Positions 1 through 12,769 of a stretch of 64,000 bases of DNA are shown here, piece by piece. The stretch is from assembly GCA_026261815.1 (NCBI GenBank), contig JAMPIT010000862.1, positions 620,001-684,000 of the forward strand, in the 5' to 3' direction. The notes beneath the pieces are model-generated. The model was not told the DNA's origin. It made no database searches and saw only the letters and a program-made list of their open reading frames with translations. The stretch comes from Monarcha castaneiventris obscurior. Its lineage: Eukaryota > Chordata > Aves > Passeriformes > Monarchidae. Every line of letters begins with the position of its first letter. The stretch's first letter is position 1. The position numbers were made by a program, and so were the translations under genes.

Positions 1-3000
1 AAAGGGAGGAGAAAATCTGGGATGTGTGACAAGGCCTGGGGTGGAGAGATGTCTGTCTCATAGGGTGATGAGGTGCAAAGTGGGAGGAGAAAATGTTTGC
101 AAGGGACCCTGGGCCAAGCAGTGTAGTTCAAAACCAACAGGAGATCACAGCAAGGGCTGATGCGTGTGGCTTTGTGTAGGATGAAAATGTCCATGGGGTG
201 TGCTGGAGAGGATTTGTACCCATGGCCTCTGTTTAATCCTCTTGTCCCTCTTCACTTGTGGTTCACTGGAGCTAACAGTGCCTCCACCACAGCCCCAGGC
301 CCTTTCGGCTTCTCTTCTCTCCTTTCCCCTGCTCTGCTTTGCCAGGACAGCTTTTCCTTCAGCCTGCACTATGTGGAGTTGTGGTCCTTGCTCTGTCCCT
401 GCAAGCCCCAGTGAAATCCATTCAGGCACAGTGGGTATCTGCTCTGAGTGTGCAGCATTTCCCAGCAGATGCAACTCATGCAGGAGTCGAGCTCGCAGAC
501 CAGCACTTGTGATTTCCCCTGGGATGAGGGCAGGACTGAAGGTGTTGGGAATGAGACAATTTCTCATCAACTTCCATGCAGCACTAGGTACACACTCAGT
601 ATTCAAAGCAAAGCTGCTGTGAGCTTAGAGAGAGCACCAAGACACTCTTTCCAAAGGGCAGCTCTCCCACCCTTTCACAGGACTGTGATTTCTTTGGCAG
701 AGCAGGGAAGGGGTTGACAGGCCTCACCAGGAGGCCACAGTTTTGAAAACATGCCAAGAATTCTGCAAGAGGACTCCTGGCACACCCACTCTGTCCTGAA
801 GGCACTCACCCATTTTGCAGTATTTTGTACCAAGGACAGAATTTGTGGCCTGCAGATGACAACCCAGTCAATGGGGGCAGTAAAGGAGACACGTCTCAAT
901 CAAACCCATCACAGCAACGGGATCTCCGCTCCAGAACAGTCTCCGTGGCTGAGAAGGGAAAGGAGCATCAAACATCAGTTTATTTCTCAGGAGTTTAGCA
1001 GCACGTGCACTGAAAGGAATCATCTTCAGACAAGTGTTCTTGCAGTCAGGTTTGCATTGTGCTTCCCCAAGTTTCTGAAACAAGCCAAAAGGCTGAAACC
1101 CCCCCCGTACTTGCTGCATATTCAGCAGAGTTACCTTCAGCCCAGCAGAGTCCCTGTGCACTGGCCGAAGGACCTCCTTGGAGTGCAGCATGGATTGCAA
1201 AATGCTGTCAGACAATCTCTGGAACATGGCTGAATATTTCTGTCACAAGGATAAGGCAGGCTGAAATGTAAATCTGCATTGGTGAGAGTAATGCTCCCCC
1301 AATAGTCAAGCCAAAGTTACACACACGAAGAGATTCTTTTCTTGAAAAAAAAGGAAACAAAAAACCACCCCAAAAACCCCAAACCACCCAGGAAGCTGAG
1401 AAAATCAGCCAATAATTAGAAAAGCTGGTCTGGAAAGTGGCTGAGAAAATGTGGTTTTAACCCAGGAATGAGGTGAAAGGACAAAACATGACCTGCTCGT
1501 GAAGAACCCCAAGAGCAGTGGGACTCATTTTTGGGCAGAAGTCATGAGGCAGACATTGGCAGTTCCCAAGAGGGAGGGAGGTTTATAAATACATCGAGAT
1601 TTAGTGTTCAGATAACTGGAGATTTCAAAGGGGCATCAGACTTCTGTCCTTCAGCATGCACAGCAAGGCAGTCCAAACCCATTTCTTATTTGTGGCTAAT
1701 TTTGCCTTGCTTTATATTCCTGACTGAAACAGCATGAAAATGCAATTCCTAGGGTATTCATTAAAAAGAGAGTTTTGAAAAGGCAATTTTGTAGTAGGTT
1801 TAATTTTTATTGTAACATTTCCTTTCTTAGGGAAGCACAGTGTTCCTAAGTAGCACACTTCACCCCACAAAGCATTTCTGTCAAAATAGCACTAAATAAT
1901 CTTACTAAACAGGGAAAACTTCTGAACTTTGTGATGTTGTCTCAAGGAGCCTTATCCATGCTTTCCATCTGTAAGATTTGCAGCAATAAGTCATGTCATA
2001 ATGACTTTGGCATCTATTGACATGGCAAATTTAGTAACAGTGAGCCTGCAAGATCTGTCTGTGCACTGCAGTTTTTCTAGGAAATTGGCTCATTTGCCTT
2101 TTTCCATCTTCATGTAACAGGCAGGAAATACGAAAATTTTCTGGAATTTCTCTCCTCTCTCTTCTGCCCAGGGAACCAGACCCCCAAGCTGATAACCTCC
2201 AGCACTGAGCCAGTTTGAAGCACTTGGCAAAACCATTGCACAGACAAACTGGTTAAAGTAACTTCAGTTTGCCTTGTGTTTAAAAACCTTCTTGTGAAAG
2301 GGACTAGAAACACAATGTGAATTCCCTAAGTTGTAAACCTATGTCACATCAAAGAAAGGAAAGAAATTATAAAAGATGCCTCTGAGCTGGCCTGCTCTCT
2401 GCTACTGAAACTAGACTACAGTTAGATTATAACTGCTTTTTCATTTGAAATGTCACAATCTACATTGTTTTTCCACTTGTTATGTTCTGTGACTGTTCAT
2501 AGTGCTCTATGATAATGTATTATGCCTATTAATAATCACAAAACACAACAAATCCCTATCACCTGCTTTTACAGGGAGGCAGAGTAACTTTTTCATGTAA
2601 TAAAAATTACCCAGAAAAATACACAACGCACATTTCTAGAGTTTGAGACAGCAGGAAGATTTTCTTTTAGGATTTAGCTTTATCTGACAACCAAGCTGGT
2701 AATATTGAATCTTCCTGAAATCTGACATCAAAAATTCAAGACTGGGTACCATTAGCCTAGCCAAGCACTAATCTTGGCAATTACTGAGAAGTGTGGGAGT
2801 TTGACATCTTGCTCACCTGAAAGTCTATCTGTAAAGTCACTGCCAATCTACAGGAGACTGAGGTCTGGGTTACAATTTGAGTCATTTTTCTCTTGCCTCT
2901 TCCTATGACAGGGTTTGCACCCCTGCTGGCCCATCCTTCCCTGTGATTTGTCTCTCTCCTTGTCTCCCTACAAACCAGCTTTTCAGAAGGATTTCTGCTC

Positions 3001-3326
3001 CTCCACCTGATGCTTCCTTTCCTCCTTCCTCTCCAGAGCCCTTTTCCTGGCTGAGCACTGTGATTTCTCCTTGCCTGAAAACGTGGCTCAGGGAGCTGAC
3101 TGGCACAGCTGCTGGTGGGAGTCAGGCTGGATTACTCCTGCTGCTGCACTTGCCCATCAGCATGAGTAAAACTGATGGGAGATGCACAGCCCAGTAATCC
3201 CATGGCTGACGGGATTAAAAATGTCTTGACTTCCTTTCCGCAGCAAGGGCCTTCTCTGTATCCCTTTAATGCACAGCTCCTGGGTGCTCTTTATGATTGT
3301 AAGGCATTCAGTCTATTGTCTATTTT

Positions 3327-3345
3327 AAAAAAAAAAAAAAAAAAA
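3327..3345. repeat. Poly(A) run
   Basis: Nineteen consecutive A bases. No SINE or retrocopy body is recognisable upstream. Confidence 0.95.
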
Positions 3346-4249
3346 GCAGAAACTGCATTGCTGTTTTTTAATTGCTTAAACAGTTTCTCATCAGTCAGAT
3401 CCAGACTTGGTGCAACTCTTGCTCTGCTTGTGCGAGGCCTTCTACAGCAATTTCTTACCTTGATTATTTAATGTACCCTTTTTTTGCTTGTAATAGATTA
3501 CATTATCCCAGTCTGGGCATACAAGAAAAATGCTCTTCCTCACAGGGCTAATTAGCAGCCATGTTTGGCTGTCGCCAGCAGAGCAGACCTGCCTTTGTCT
3601 GCAGAAGCCTTAAAATAGTAGAGAAAGTGAAACTCCTTGTGTTAAAAAGCTGAGAATTTGCCATGTTGAATTCACTGCCTCTCCCCATCTGCCAAGAAGA
3701 GTTTAACAGGGATGTTTCTGAGTGCAGCTGGAAAAGGATGCCTGGCTGCCACTTATTGTTTTGTTCCATGGGTTTGCAGTGGAGGGGGTGCTGGATGTGG
3801 GAAATGTGCAGGGGTTATCCAGCAATGGCTCCAAGGTAGGAAACTAGGCAGAGGGGGCTGGTGTCTCCATCAAGAAAGCTCTCCCACTGGCACCACTTTT
3901 GCCCCCTTTTTTGATGCTCTAACACAGAGAAGCAGCACTCATGGTGGTTTCTGTCAAAATGAAGGAGATACCAGAACAAGCCATAAAAGAGGTTGAACAC
4001 AGTTTGTCTTGGAAAATAATCTCACTGGGGTAGTGAAATTTGAGCCTTTATAAGGAGACAATGGCTTTGGTGACAGCCATCTACAGGCTGATACAGACAG
4101 ACTTAAATGTCACAGCAGCATCTTGAACTAGGGTCACATCTGAAGCAACTGTGTTTACACCATGTCTGTTATAATCCCCAGCCTCTAAAATGAAGCTTGA
4201 TTGTTTTGCTTTTCTTTTCTTAATATTCCACTGACAGGTCAGCTAACAC

Positions 4250-4620
4250 AACCCATGAGAGACAGAGTACTTTAATACAGTAAGGCCATTCTGATTGCTG
4301 CCACATCTCATTAATAACTCGTTGCCCTGCTATTGTGACTCCAATTTCACAGCTCCCATTTGCACTCCCTCTGGTTAATCACATCCATTTTTAGCTTTCT
4401 GATCTTAATTGGCCATTTATTATGGCTCTGTCTATTTGATGGACACTGATTTCATCTCACCACCAATGCTTCTATCCCACTGCCTCTCTGCCATCAACTG
4501 GAAAAACTAAAATCAATGACAATTAAGTTTGAAGCTGGTTTGAAATCAGAGGCATTGCTCTAATTGATTAACTTTAATTGTTAATTGTCTCAGCCTCCTG
4601 AAGCCAGTGCTTCCATGCAT
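4250..4620. promoter_or_regulatory. Candidate conserved non-coding block, TAAT-rich
   Basis: An A/T-rich segment with many TTAAT/ATTAA cores, such as those in 4310-4320 and 4375-4410 and the TTGATTAACTTTAATTG region near 4563. It has no repeats and no useful coding frame. This composition is typical of homeodomain-bound vertebrate enhancers, but conservation cannot be judged from one sequence. Confidence 0.25.
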
Positions 4621-7600
4621 CGGTACCACCTTGAGGGGTGCACAAGGTTGTGCTGCCCCAGGCCTGGCAGGCAGCTACACCTGAGAGATCAGAGTAGCCC
4701 AGAGCTGCAGCTCCCATGACCTCCAGCTCAGGAACAGCAGAGCAGCCTCCTGGCAGCGCATCCACCTGTGTCTATCACCAGCAGAGCCTGCAAGAGGATG
4801 CCTGGAGAGAGTCAGAAAGCAGGGAGCTGTGCTGCTCCCTCTGAGCTTCCATGGGGAAACACAACCTGTCCACCCCGGAATCCAGGACTGTCAGCGACTA
4901 CAACAAACACACTTAGTGCCAGAAAAATGATGTCCATGGCCAGCAGCCCATAGGGCACCAGGCTCTGCTACACCTGTGAGCACAAAAAGAAGTGTCATGG
5001 CTGTGTGGGTACAGCTGTTGTGGCTTGATCATGTGAGCAGAACGAGGCTTTGTAGGGACAGCCAGTATCTTCTGTTGGCTTGAGTGATGGTGCTGGGGGC
5101 AGGACCACAGATGAGCTCCTGCAGGTGGCCCTGGAGGCCACTGGCTTGTTCCCAGCAAAGTTGCAGCAGAAAACAGCAGGCCATGGCCTGCATTAGTAGA
5201 GGACATCACTGCCCCTGTGTACAGTGACTCTGGAGTGACAGGGGCTAGGCTGGGGGTCCCTGTGCCACCACATGTGCCTTGTGCTACTGTGGATTTGCTG
5301 CTCCAACAGCTCCTCTGAGTTCAGAGGGGCGATGGCACAGAGCTGGGCCCTGTCTGTGTGGGGCTTTACATCTCCTACAGGGCTCTAGGAAATGAGGGGG
5401 CGAGGGGAAAGCAAGATCCTGCACTGGAAGAATGGAATGTAAACAAATTTTGAGTCCCATGCCACTTCATATGAGCTTTGCCCTCTGTCAAATATGTGAT
5501 TGGTGAATGACTACAAAATTTAGGTGGGATTTGCAAGACTGTTAGGTTTTGCTTGGTCCTTAATGCTGCAAGAGCCCAAATTACTAATCGATATCAGAAT
5601 TACATACATAGTATATCTATGTACAATAGCAATGTCTAGGTGATGACATTAACTCGTTACCGGTAGATTATTTCCTGTGCCAAAAACAAAGGAACTGGGA
5701 CCCATATTTACCATTGCAATATACAGGCTTGAAACATAAAGGAGAATGGATGCAGCAATAAAGGCTGTTGGATTTTCCAAATCAGAGATGGAATTCAGTT
5801 AAATTACAGTTTCAGTTCCTTGCCCTTCCTGGAGATAGTCCACTGGGAAAAGTAAAAAAATCAGTACCTTCATCCTGATGCTCAGAAAAATAGTTCCAAC
5901 CAATAGTGAGCCTGCAAGAGAGAGTGAAAATGCTGGGGAGCCAGGAGGAGGGGAATAAAGCAAACCCAAGATGAGATGAGCTGGTAATATTTCTCTCTCA
6001 ATAGCATTTCCAGGACAGAGAGACTGAGCAGGCTGAGACTCTGACTTTTCTAATTCCCTGACCTCTGTCAGGGCATCAGAAATTTAATATCTTCCCCTCT
6101 GTACATCTTAAATTTTCATCTGAGCGTTTTGCTGTTAGCATTTTTCCATGTTGACAGCTATATTTCTGGAACACTTCTAGCAGATACCTGAGCACTTTGG
6201 AAAAAACCCCCTGGCCACACAGCTCTTAAAATATGTCTGACTTTTCTAACTAGTGGAACGCTTTGCTAACGTGGATGGAGAATTTCTTTAAAGAGCAGAG
6301 AAGGTGATAACAATAATAGGGGAAAAAATCTTGGAATGTGCCAAGGTCAGTCCATAATGATCTGATGAAATCTGACCCTGGATAAGACATGGAAATATCA
6401 GGTATTATACCTGAGGCTAATCACTCTTATTATACCTTTCCTGTTGTTCTTCCTAAGAATGGAAAAACTGTGTGAACCTAGGTTACCTGACACTGAATTT
6501 CAAACCATGCAGGGGAATCTGTAACTGCCTTCTTAAATGGCCTGATATATTACTCCTGTCAAAGGAATAATTACAATGCACAGGGGGCATCCATGCGTAG
6601 GGTAGGCTATGCTCAGGGCTCAGGGGCTTTCAGAGCAGATATTTTTCAAATGCTCCTGGAGCGACTGGGAATGCATATTCTGTGGGAATGTATATTCTAT
6701 GGAAAGTCAATTACATTTGCTTCCCACATCTTTTGGTCCCCCAGGAGCTGCCCTAAACTTCAGCAGTGTGGAACTTTATAGTCTATGTCATATCCTCCAA
6801 GCAAGGTAGCTCCAGTCTGTCAGTCGCAGCTCCAGGTCATGCACACGAGGCACAGTCCTGGTGCCTCCAGCACGAGGTGGGCTTTTTTGTGCTCACCTGC
6901 CTCCATATGACTTGTTCCTATCATGGATAAGATGCACCCTGGCGCTGGAAATCTGCTGAGATCAGTCTCAGCTGCATTGCCCAGGAGGCAGCTCCCTGCC
7001 CCTCGCTGTGACGTGCAGTTCCCTGCGACACGCGGTGACCTGGCTGTGACTGCGTCAGGCCACCACCAGCCACGTGCACCACTGATGGTGGCTGTGGCCT
7101 CCACAGCCTCACTGGAGCCAGGCAGTGAGGAGCTGAGCTTCTCCCTGTGGCTGGGAAAAAGTGCTGGACCCTCCGCAGCAACCGGAGGAGCCGCATGACC
7201 TATGGCTGCCTCGGAAACATCCCTGCACATCATAGCCTATTTGCACACATTGGGCATGACTGTTTCCAACGAGATGCCATCTGGAATAAAGGCGACTTCA
7301 AGCATGTATTTGAGCATTCAGACACGTTTAGAAAGCAGACAGGAGCGTGGAAGTTAACATTCAGATATTTCCCAAGCTCATATACCTAGGAGCCAAATGC
7401 TCCAGCTAAACAGATTGTGCCCTATTAAATCAAAACAGTGCATTGACAAAAGCTTAGCCCACAAGTTGTCATCTAGGTCATCGTTACACAACAGTGTGTA
7501 CAGTGGCTATGGATATTCTCCCTGCATTCCTAATAGAAACATTAATGCCTTCCCACCTTCCTCGCCTAACCCCAGCCACATTTCAAGGAAAGAGGGATTA

Positions 7601-7782
7601 GTTTCAGAGGAGGGCAAACAGAGCAGCAAGATGCCAGGCTCTCTGTTCGGTGTGGGCTTTGCCCTGGGGTGCTTCTGTGCTCACGCAGAGCACCAAACGC
7701 AGATGAGGTCCTTATCTGCTTTTGAATAACCAAAAAAATAACTATGATAATCTATCAGCTCCTTGAAACTTGTATGTGAACA

Positions 7783-8319
7783 TGCTGGTTTTGGCTGGGG
7801 TGGAGGTAACTTTCTTCTCGGTGGTTGGTGTGGGGCTGTGTTTGGGATTTGTGCTGAACACAGGGATAACACAGAGATGTTTCTGTTAGTGCTGAGCAGG
7901 GCTTGCACAGAGCCAAGGCCTTTTCTGCTTTTCACTCTGGCCTTGCTGGTGGGAGGGCTGGAGGTGCATGGGAGGTTGGGAGGAGACACAGCCAGGACAG
8001 GTGACCCCAAGTGACCAAAGGGACATTCCATATGACATCCCTGTAAGAAGTGGAGGGACATTTGGAGTGCTGGTGTTTGTCTTCCCAAGTCACTGTTCTG
8101 TGTGATTGGGCCCTGCCCTTCTGGAGGTGGCTGAACCTCTGCCTGCCCATTCCTTGTTTTGCTTTCCTTGTGTGCACAGCTTTCCCTATTAAACTGTCTT
8201 TATCTCAACCCATGAGTTTTCTAGCTTTTACTCCTCTGATTCTTTCCCAGTCCTACTGCTGGGGGAGTAAGTGAGCAGCCGTGTGGGGCTTGGCTGTTGG
8301 CAGGGGTTAAACCACGACA
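7783..8319 (+). mobile_element. Solo LTR, avian ERVL-like family
   Basis: Starts TGCTGGTTTTGGCTGGGG and ends GGGTTAAACCACGACA, both recognisable termini of a common avian LTR family. Internal landmarks include the pyrimidine-rich segment around 7920, an ATTAAA poly(A) signal at 8188-8193 followed by a segment reading CTTTATCTCAACCCA, and a G-rich stretch before the 3' end. A clean target duplication is not seen: the left flank has GTGAA two bases before the start and the right flank has GTGAG, an imperfect match. The element is shorter than full-length family members, having lost part of the U3 centre. No internal retroviral sequence flanks it. Confidence 0.8.
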
Positions 8320-9240
8320 GTGAGCTAAAGTCAAAACCTATTAACCAAATTCTCAGGTAGACTAAAGCCATTTTAAGTCACTATGGCAACAGAAAGGGCT
8401 TCATAATTACAGCAAATTATATTTATAGTCGCTTCAGGGAAATGTTCTGAGACCTCTCTTCTCCAGTTAATTGATGGACATTTAACTTAAAATATTGAAC
8501 ACCGTTGCAAAGACTACAATAGATCTTCCTTCTTTGTATATTCATAGATGCCAACTAAGCTGACATCTAATTTTCTTATTTTCTGGACCCTTTGATATTT
8601 TCCTGTGCAGACATTTAAGCTTCCTGGGAATGGACTTGCTCTTTTTAGCAGATCCTTCAGAACTGCCTGGTGTTTACAGGCAGCAAACCATTGTTGTGGT
8701 GCAAAAAAGGAGAAGGTGGCAGTCTTCTTCAGAGAGAAAGGCTAAGGAACATAAGCTTTCCAAGGATACCTCACATAGCAGAGGAACGTGGTGGTGGTGT
8801 ATTTATCCAAATTTATAATGTGCTTTCTGTCAAGGTATCTAAGCATTACATAATAGGTTTAAAAGAAGAGCAGTGGCCTGGGACTGTCATTTAAAGCTAC
8901 TTAGGTTTTGAAGGCTCAGACTTACCCCATCCCGCTTTGGGGGAGATGAAGCAGTGCAGGGCACAGAGATTTAGAAGTGGCATTAAAAAATCAAGGAGCC
9001 ACTTTTGAGCCATTCACAGCCAGATGCTGCCCCTGATTTGCCAAAGCCAGGTTGGCTTGGTGCATGCAGTGGTCACCCCACAAACCTCTAATTCGGTAGA
9101 GTAGGTCTGGCCCTCATGGAGCAGCACAGGGAAGAGATAGACATGAACTGAGATGTGTTCTCATGGAAGCAGCGCAGGGAATTTCTTTATCCTCTGTTCA
9201 TACTCCAAGTAGCTCTTCAGTTCTGCTTTTCCCCCTGGCT

Positions 9241-9290
9241 GGGGCAGGGGGAGGGCATGGGGAGGGCATGGGGAGAGCAGGGGGCACCAC
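9241..9290. repeat. Short G-rich tandem repeat
   Basis: GGGGAGGGCAT-type units repeated about three times within a G-rich stretch. Several runs of three or more G on the + strand could form a G-quadruplex. Confidence 0.6.
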
Positions 9291-10194
9291 AGAGTGGGAC
9301 TTGCTCTCCCCACAGCACTTGGCCAGCCAAATACATCTGCATCACTCATTTCCTTTGCACTGGAATCTGCTCTCTGGTAAAGCAAGCCCCCAGGTCCAAT
9401 CCTGAACAGAGACATTAGGGTTTTCTTTCCCCCTTCAGTGAAAAATCCTTTCAACATTTGCATCTCCTGAAACCTCATGCACCATTCACCTCTTGCTCCT
9501 CAATAACTGGAGCAGAACAAGCTCTCTTTCCTTACAAAGGATCATCTCCAGCTGCTGGCCAAGTTTTATTGTCCTCTTCTGGATTTTACCCAGCTTTTCA
9601 GCAGCCTTTAAAGAAACACAGGTTTGGGCCTGGCACACAAACTTCTCACAGCCAGGCCCTTGGCACAGCTGATGTTCTACTACTGCTCCCTGGCACAGCC
9701 AAAGGCGGCAATGCCCCTCTTCACCATTGCATCCCATCAATCCCCCTTTACCCTTCCTGGTCCTGCGTCCCTCACTATCACAGGGACCTGGAAAAAAGGT
9801 GATTTTTTCCCTCTTCTGAAAATGCCTGTTGATCAAAACTACATAGACTAAGAATGAAACCAGAGAAAACAGAACATTTCTATGCAACTGAGATTTTAAG
9901 CAAGAAGCAGCTGCCCCTCACTCCAATTCCTCCACCTTTCTGCTTTCACATAAATAAAGTTGTATGTGGCCCTTTGATCAATCTCAGTTTAATATAGCTG
10001 CAGCAATAAATTATGTTCTTCACTGAGAGTGATGGATTCTGTAATCCACACCCCTTTCCATTGTTTAGTTGGTAAAACCACAGCATGACTTTTGCCCTTC
10101 CTTGCCTCCAAGGCAGTTGAAAGAATTCGTGTGGGAGGGGGAATTGATCCTCCCGAAACGATGTTGAAATAGTGTTTTTTCTTCCCACTTCAAA

Positions 10195-10450
10195 ATTAAA
10201 TGAAGCAATGTAGCATTAACATTTCCTGCATGGCGGATATTGTCTGTCCATCCCTAATTAAAATGCACTTCTTTAAATGGGATGTACTTACTGTGTAAGC
10301 TCACTAAGTGGCCCATCATTTTCATTATGTACTCTATCACACATTTATTACACATAGGTGTATCTAATTGTATGTAGTTCCTGGTAGGTTCCTGTTCCTC
10401 TGAAGTGCTTATCAGCATTGATAACACCACTGACTAGCAGTGGGTTATAT
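10195..10450. promoter_or_regulatory. Candidate conserved non-coding block
   Basis: Unique sequence with CCTAATTAAAATGC near 10253 and several TATTACAC/CTAATTG motifs. There are no repeats and no coding frame. The assignment is speculative. Confidence 0.2.
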
Positions 10451-10910
10451 TCATCACATAGCCAGGTTGTAATTCTTTTAGCACATGGTCTTTGTGCTTT
10501 GTCCTAAACCCACTCTCAACACCGAAGCCTTACAGGCTGCAGCATCACCCCCAGCTCAGCCAGCAGACACCCAGCCTGTTTGAATTTTGGGATTCAGGGG
10601 CCAAATGCTTCCAGAAGCTTAAGCAGAGTTGAAAAATCCTGCCTGAATAATAAAAAAAGCCATGAGCCAGGTGTAAGTGCCTCTCCAAGCTGACACAGCT
10701 GAGTGCAAAGACTCTGAGTGCTGGCTGTGGATTTTGCCATAGTAATAAAATAATTTTGTGGTATTAATAAAAACTTTGGATGAGAGTAGAGGTTTCTTGG
10801 GTGATAATGAACTTTCCTGGAGGAATCTCTCTGTTCACAGGTGGAGATGGAGCTTGCTTTGCTTCCTTCCTGCTTGGCTTTCCTAACAGAATGGGGCTTG
10901 TGACCCTGGG

Positions 10911-11025
10911 ATCACGGAATCACAGAAGGTTTGAGTTAGAGGGGACCTTTTAAACACGATTCAGGCCAACCCCTGAAATGAGCAAGAATGTCTTCAACTC
11001 GATGTTGCAGTGAGGGCTCTGGTAG
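10911..11025 (-). mobile_element. CR1 LINE 3' end fragment
   Basis: Plus-strand sequence ATCACGGAATCACAGAAGG followed by GAGGGGACC, a TCTTCAACT segment and GAGGGCTCT matches the reverse complement of a CR1 3' UTR and tail. It is diverged and short. Confidence 0.8.
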
Positions 11026-12614
11026 GAGTGTCCCCAGGAGCTTGCTGCAGGAAAGGCTCCAGCTTTGCCCTGCAATATCACCATGCTTGAAATCACACCG
11101 AGAAATGGTTTTCTTTCACTTAATTTTTTTCAGAAATTAATTTGCCAAGAACCAAGGGAAATAGTTACATCTGATATGGTGAGCCTCAGGAAGTGGAGGG
11201 TTGGGAAATGGGCTCATACTGGGCTTAAATTTCAGCTCTTCCTTGCGATCCTCTTTTAAAGTCAGCAATGCATTTCAGTCCTGTTCTCTTCTTCTGCCTC
11301 CTGCCTTGCAGGGCAGCCCTGCTGATGGCAGGGCCCTTCTGCAGCAGTGTCCTGTCCTGGCACGTGCTGTGTGGCCTGGGCCAGCCCAAGGCACCCTGAG
11401 GACAGAATTTGCCCCACACTTGCCACCCCTCTCCCACTGCCCACGCCGTGGTGCCCTGGGAGCCTTGTGCCATTGGGATAGGCAGTTCCATGGACCTTCT
11501 CTCTAGAGAAGGAAAAAGTTGTTTGGGATCACAGTCAAAAGTGCAGAACTAACACAGGGGGAGGAATCAGAGTTCTGCTCTGAACCTCCACATCTGTTCT
11601 GCTGTGAGCACTAATCAATTTTAATACAAAGCATCAGTCATAGCCAAGCCCTGCTACGTAAATTATCTCTGCACACAGCAACAATTCTTCAATCTTAATG
11701 AAGTCTTGTGCAGGAAAACTGTTCCCCTTCTGCTCAGCCAAGAGCAGGGAGGTGGAGATGAACTTTAGATTGGCAAGCCCTGATAAATTTGACTTTTTTT
11801 TTACAGTCATCCTGCATCAGGCAGGTACATGGCTGCAGCTGAGGGGCTTTCAGCAATCCCTGCAGATTTAGAAAGCCTGGAGAAAAGTCTATGGATTTCA
11901 ACACTGATATTATTTCTCCCCCTGAACATATCCCTGAATAATTTCCTTTCTTGAATATTATTACACCTGTGCCAAAGATGCAGAGTTGGGGGCTGAAATC
12001 CACTTTGTGCTTGGTGCTATCCAGATACAGCAGAAATGGGCCTTGCCTCAAAGAGACTGGGTCATGTTAGGTACTTTTGCAGCAGGATGCTGCCCAAGTA
12101 GAACACGTTCAGAAGGGCTGTAACTGATGCTAAAACAAAATGCTCAGGGTTTCCTAGAGACCACTTACATTCTGGGGGCTGAAGGACTGAGGCACAGAAT
12201 CCATAAATAGGAAGCCAATGTTTTCCTACTTCTCCCTGGCTCCTGCTTGTGACAGCTGCTGCATCTCTATCCCTATGTCAGGGATCTTCCAGGAGCAGTG
12301 CTGGGGAGGGGCCCTGAAATTTGTGCAGTGGGAAGCTCTTTTCCACCGAGATGAAAGAGGCTGATGGGTCTTTATCACAATGAAATGGTGTTTTCAGCCT
12401 TCTTTATCATGGATAGTGATTGCACAGGAAAGTTCTGTGACAGGAAAGAACCTCTTTTGATCAGTCACCGAAACTTCTTGGAAATGGCACACGGACACAA
12501 GGACTTCTCTACAGAATTATTTTTTTTGAAAGGGCATTTCAGAATGGCACTGCTTCTATGGGGAACAATTTTTTCTCATTTCCAGTTCTAACTTCACTTT
12601 TCATCAGCCCTGAA
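11026..12614. other. Intergenic or unassigned DNA
   Basis: A moderately GC-rich patch at 11280-11470, with open frames in both directions but no recognisable domain, followed by unique A/T-rich sequence. Nothing else is seen. Confidence 0.55.
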
Positions 12615-12665
12615 GCACTGAAGCAGCTGGACTAAATGATCATTGTAGGTCCCTTCCAGCTGAAA
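12615..12665 (+). mobile_element. CR1 LINE 3' end fragment next to a microsatellite
   Basis: AGCTGGACTAAATGATCATT and GGTCCCTTCCAGCTG match the terminal 3' UTR of CR1 in + orientation. It is followed at once by the polypyrimidine repeat at 12678, where the CR1 tail would be. Confidence 0.65.
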
Positions 12666-12677
12666 CTTCTGCTCCTG

Positions 12678-12769
12678 CTCCTCTTCCTCTTCCTCTTCCT
12701 CTTCCTCTTCCTCTTCCTCTTCCTCTTCCTCTCCCTCTCCCCCTCCCTCTCCCTCTCCCTCTCCTCTCC
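12678..12769. repeat. Polypyrimidine microsatellite, mainly (CTCTTC)n then (CTCCCT)n
   Basis: An uninterrupted run of 92 pyrimidines on the + strand. The left half is a 6-base CTCTTC repeat and the right half shifts to CCCTCT units. The complementary strand is all purine. Open frames across it (poly-Glu, Lys/Arg or Leu/Phe) are artefacts of the 6-base period. Confidence 0.95.

Larger units (their letters stand above)
1..7782. other. Intergenic or unassigned DNA
   Basis: I see no recognisable exon, RNA gene or well-preserved transposon. Open frames here are short, lack family motifs and are not framed by matching splice sites that I could join. Contents noted: a C-run at 1100-1107, an A/C-rich low-complexity stretch at 1345-1392, the poly(A) run at 3327 and the TAAT-rich block at 4250-4620. 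Confidence 0.6.
8320..10910. other. Intergenic or unassigned DNA
   Basis: Mostly unique A/T-rich sequence with the G-rich repeat at 9241. A C/T-rich stretch at about 9440-9650 might be an old, strongly diverged repeat, but I cannot match it to a family. No gene is supported. Confidence 0.55.

Noticed and set aside
9440..9650. Possible inverted CR1 or LTR sequence
   Set aside because: The similarity I could recall is too weak to assign a family.
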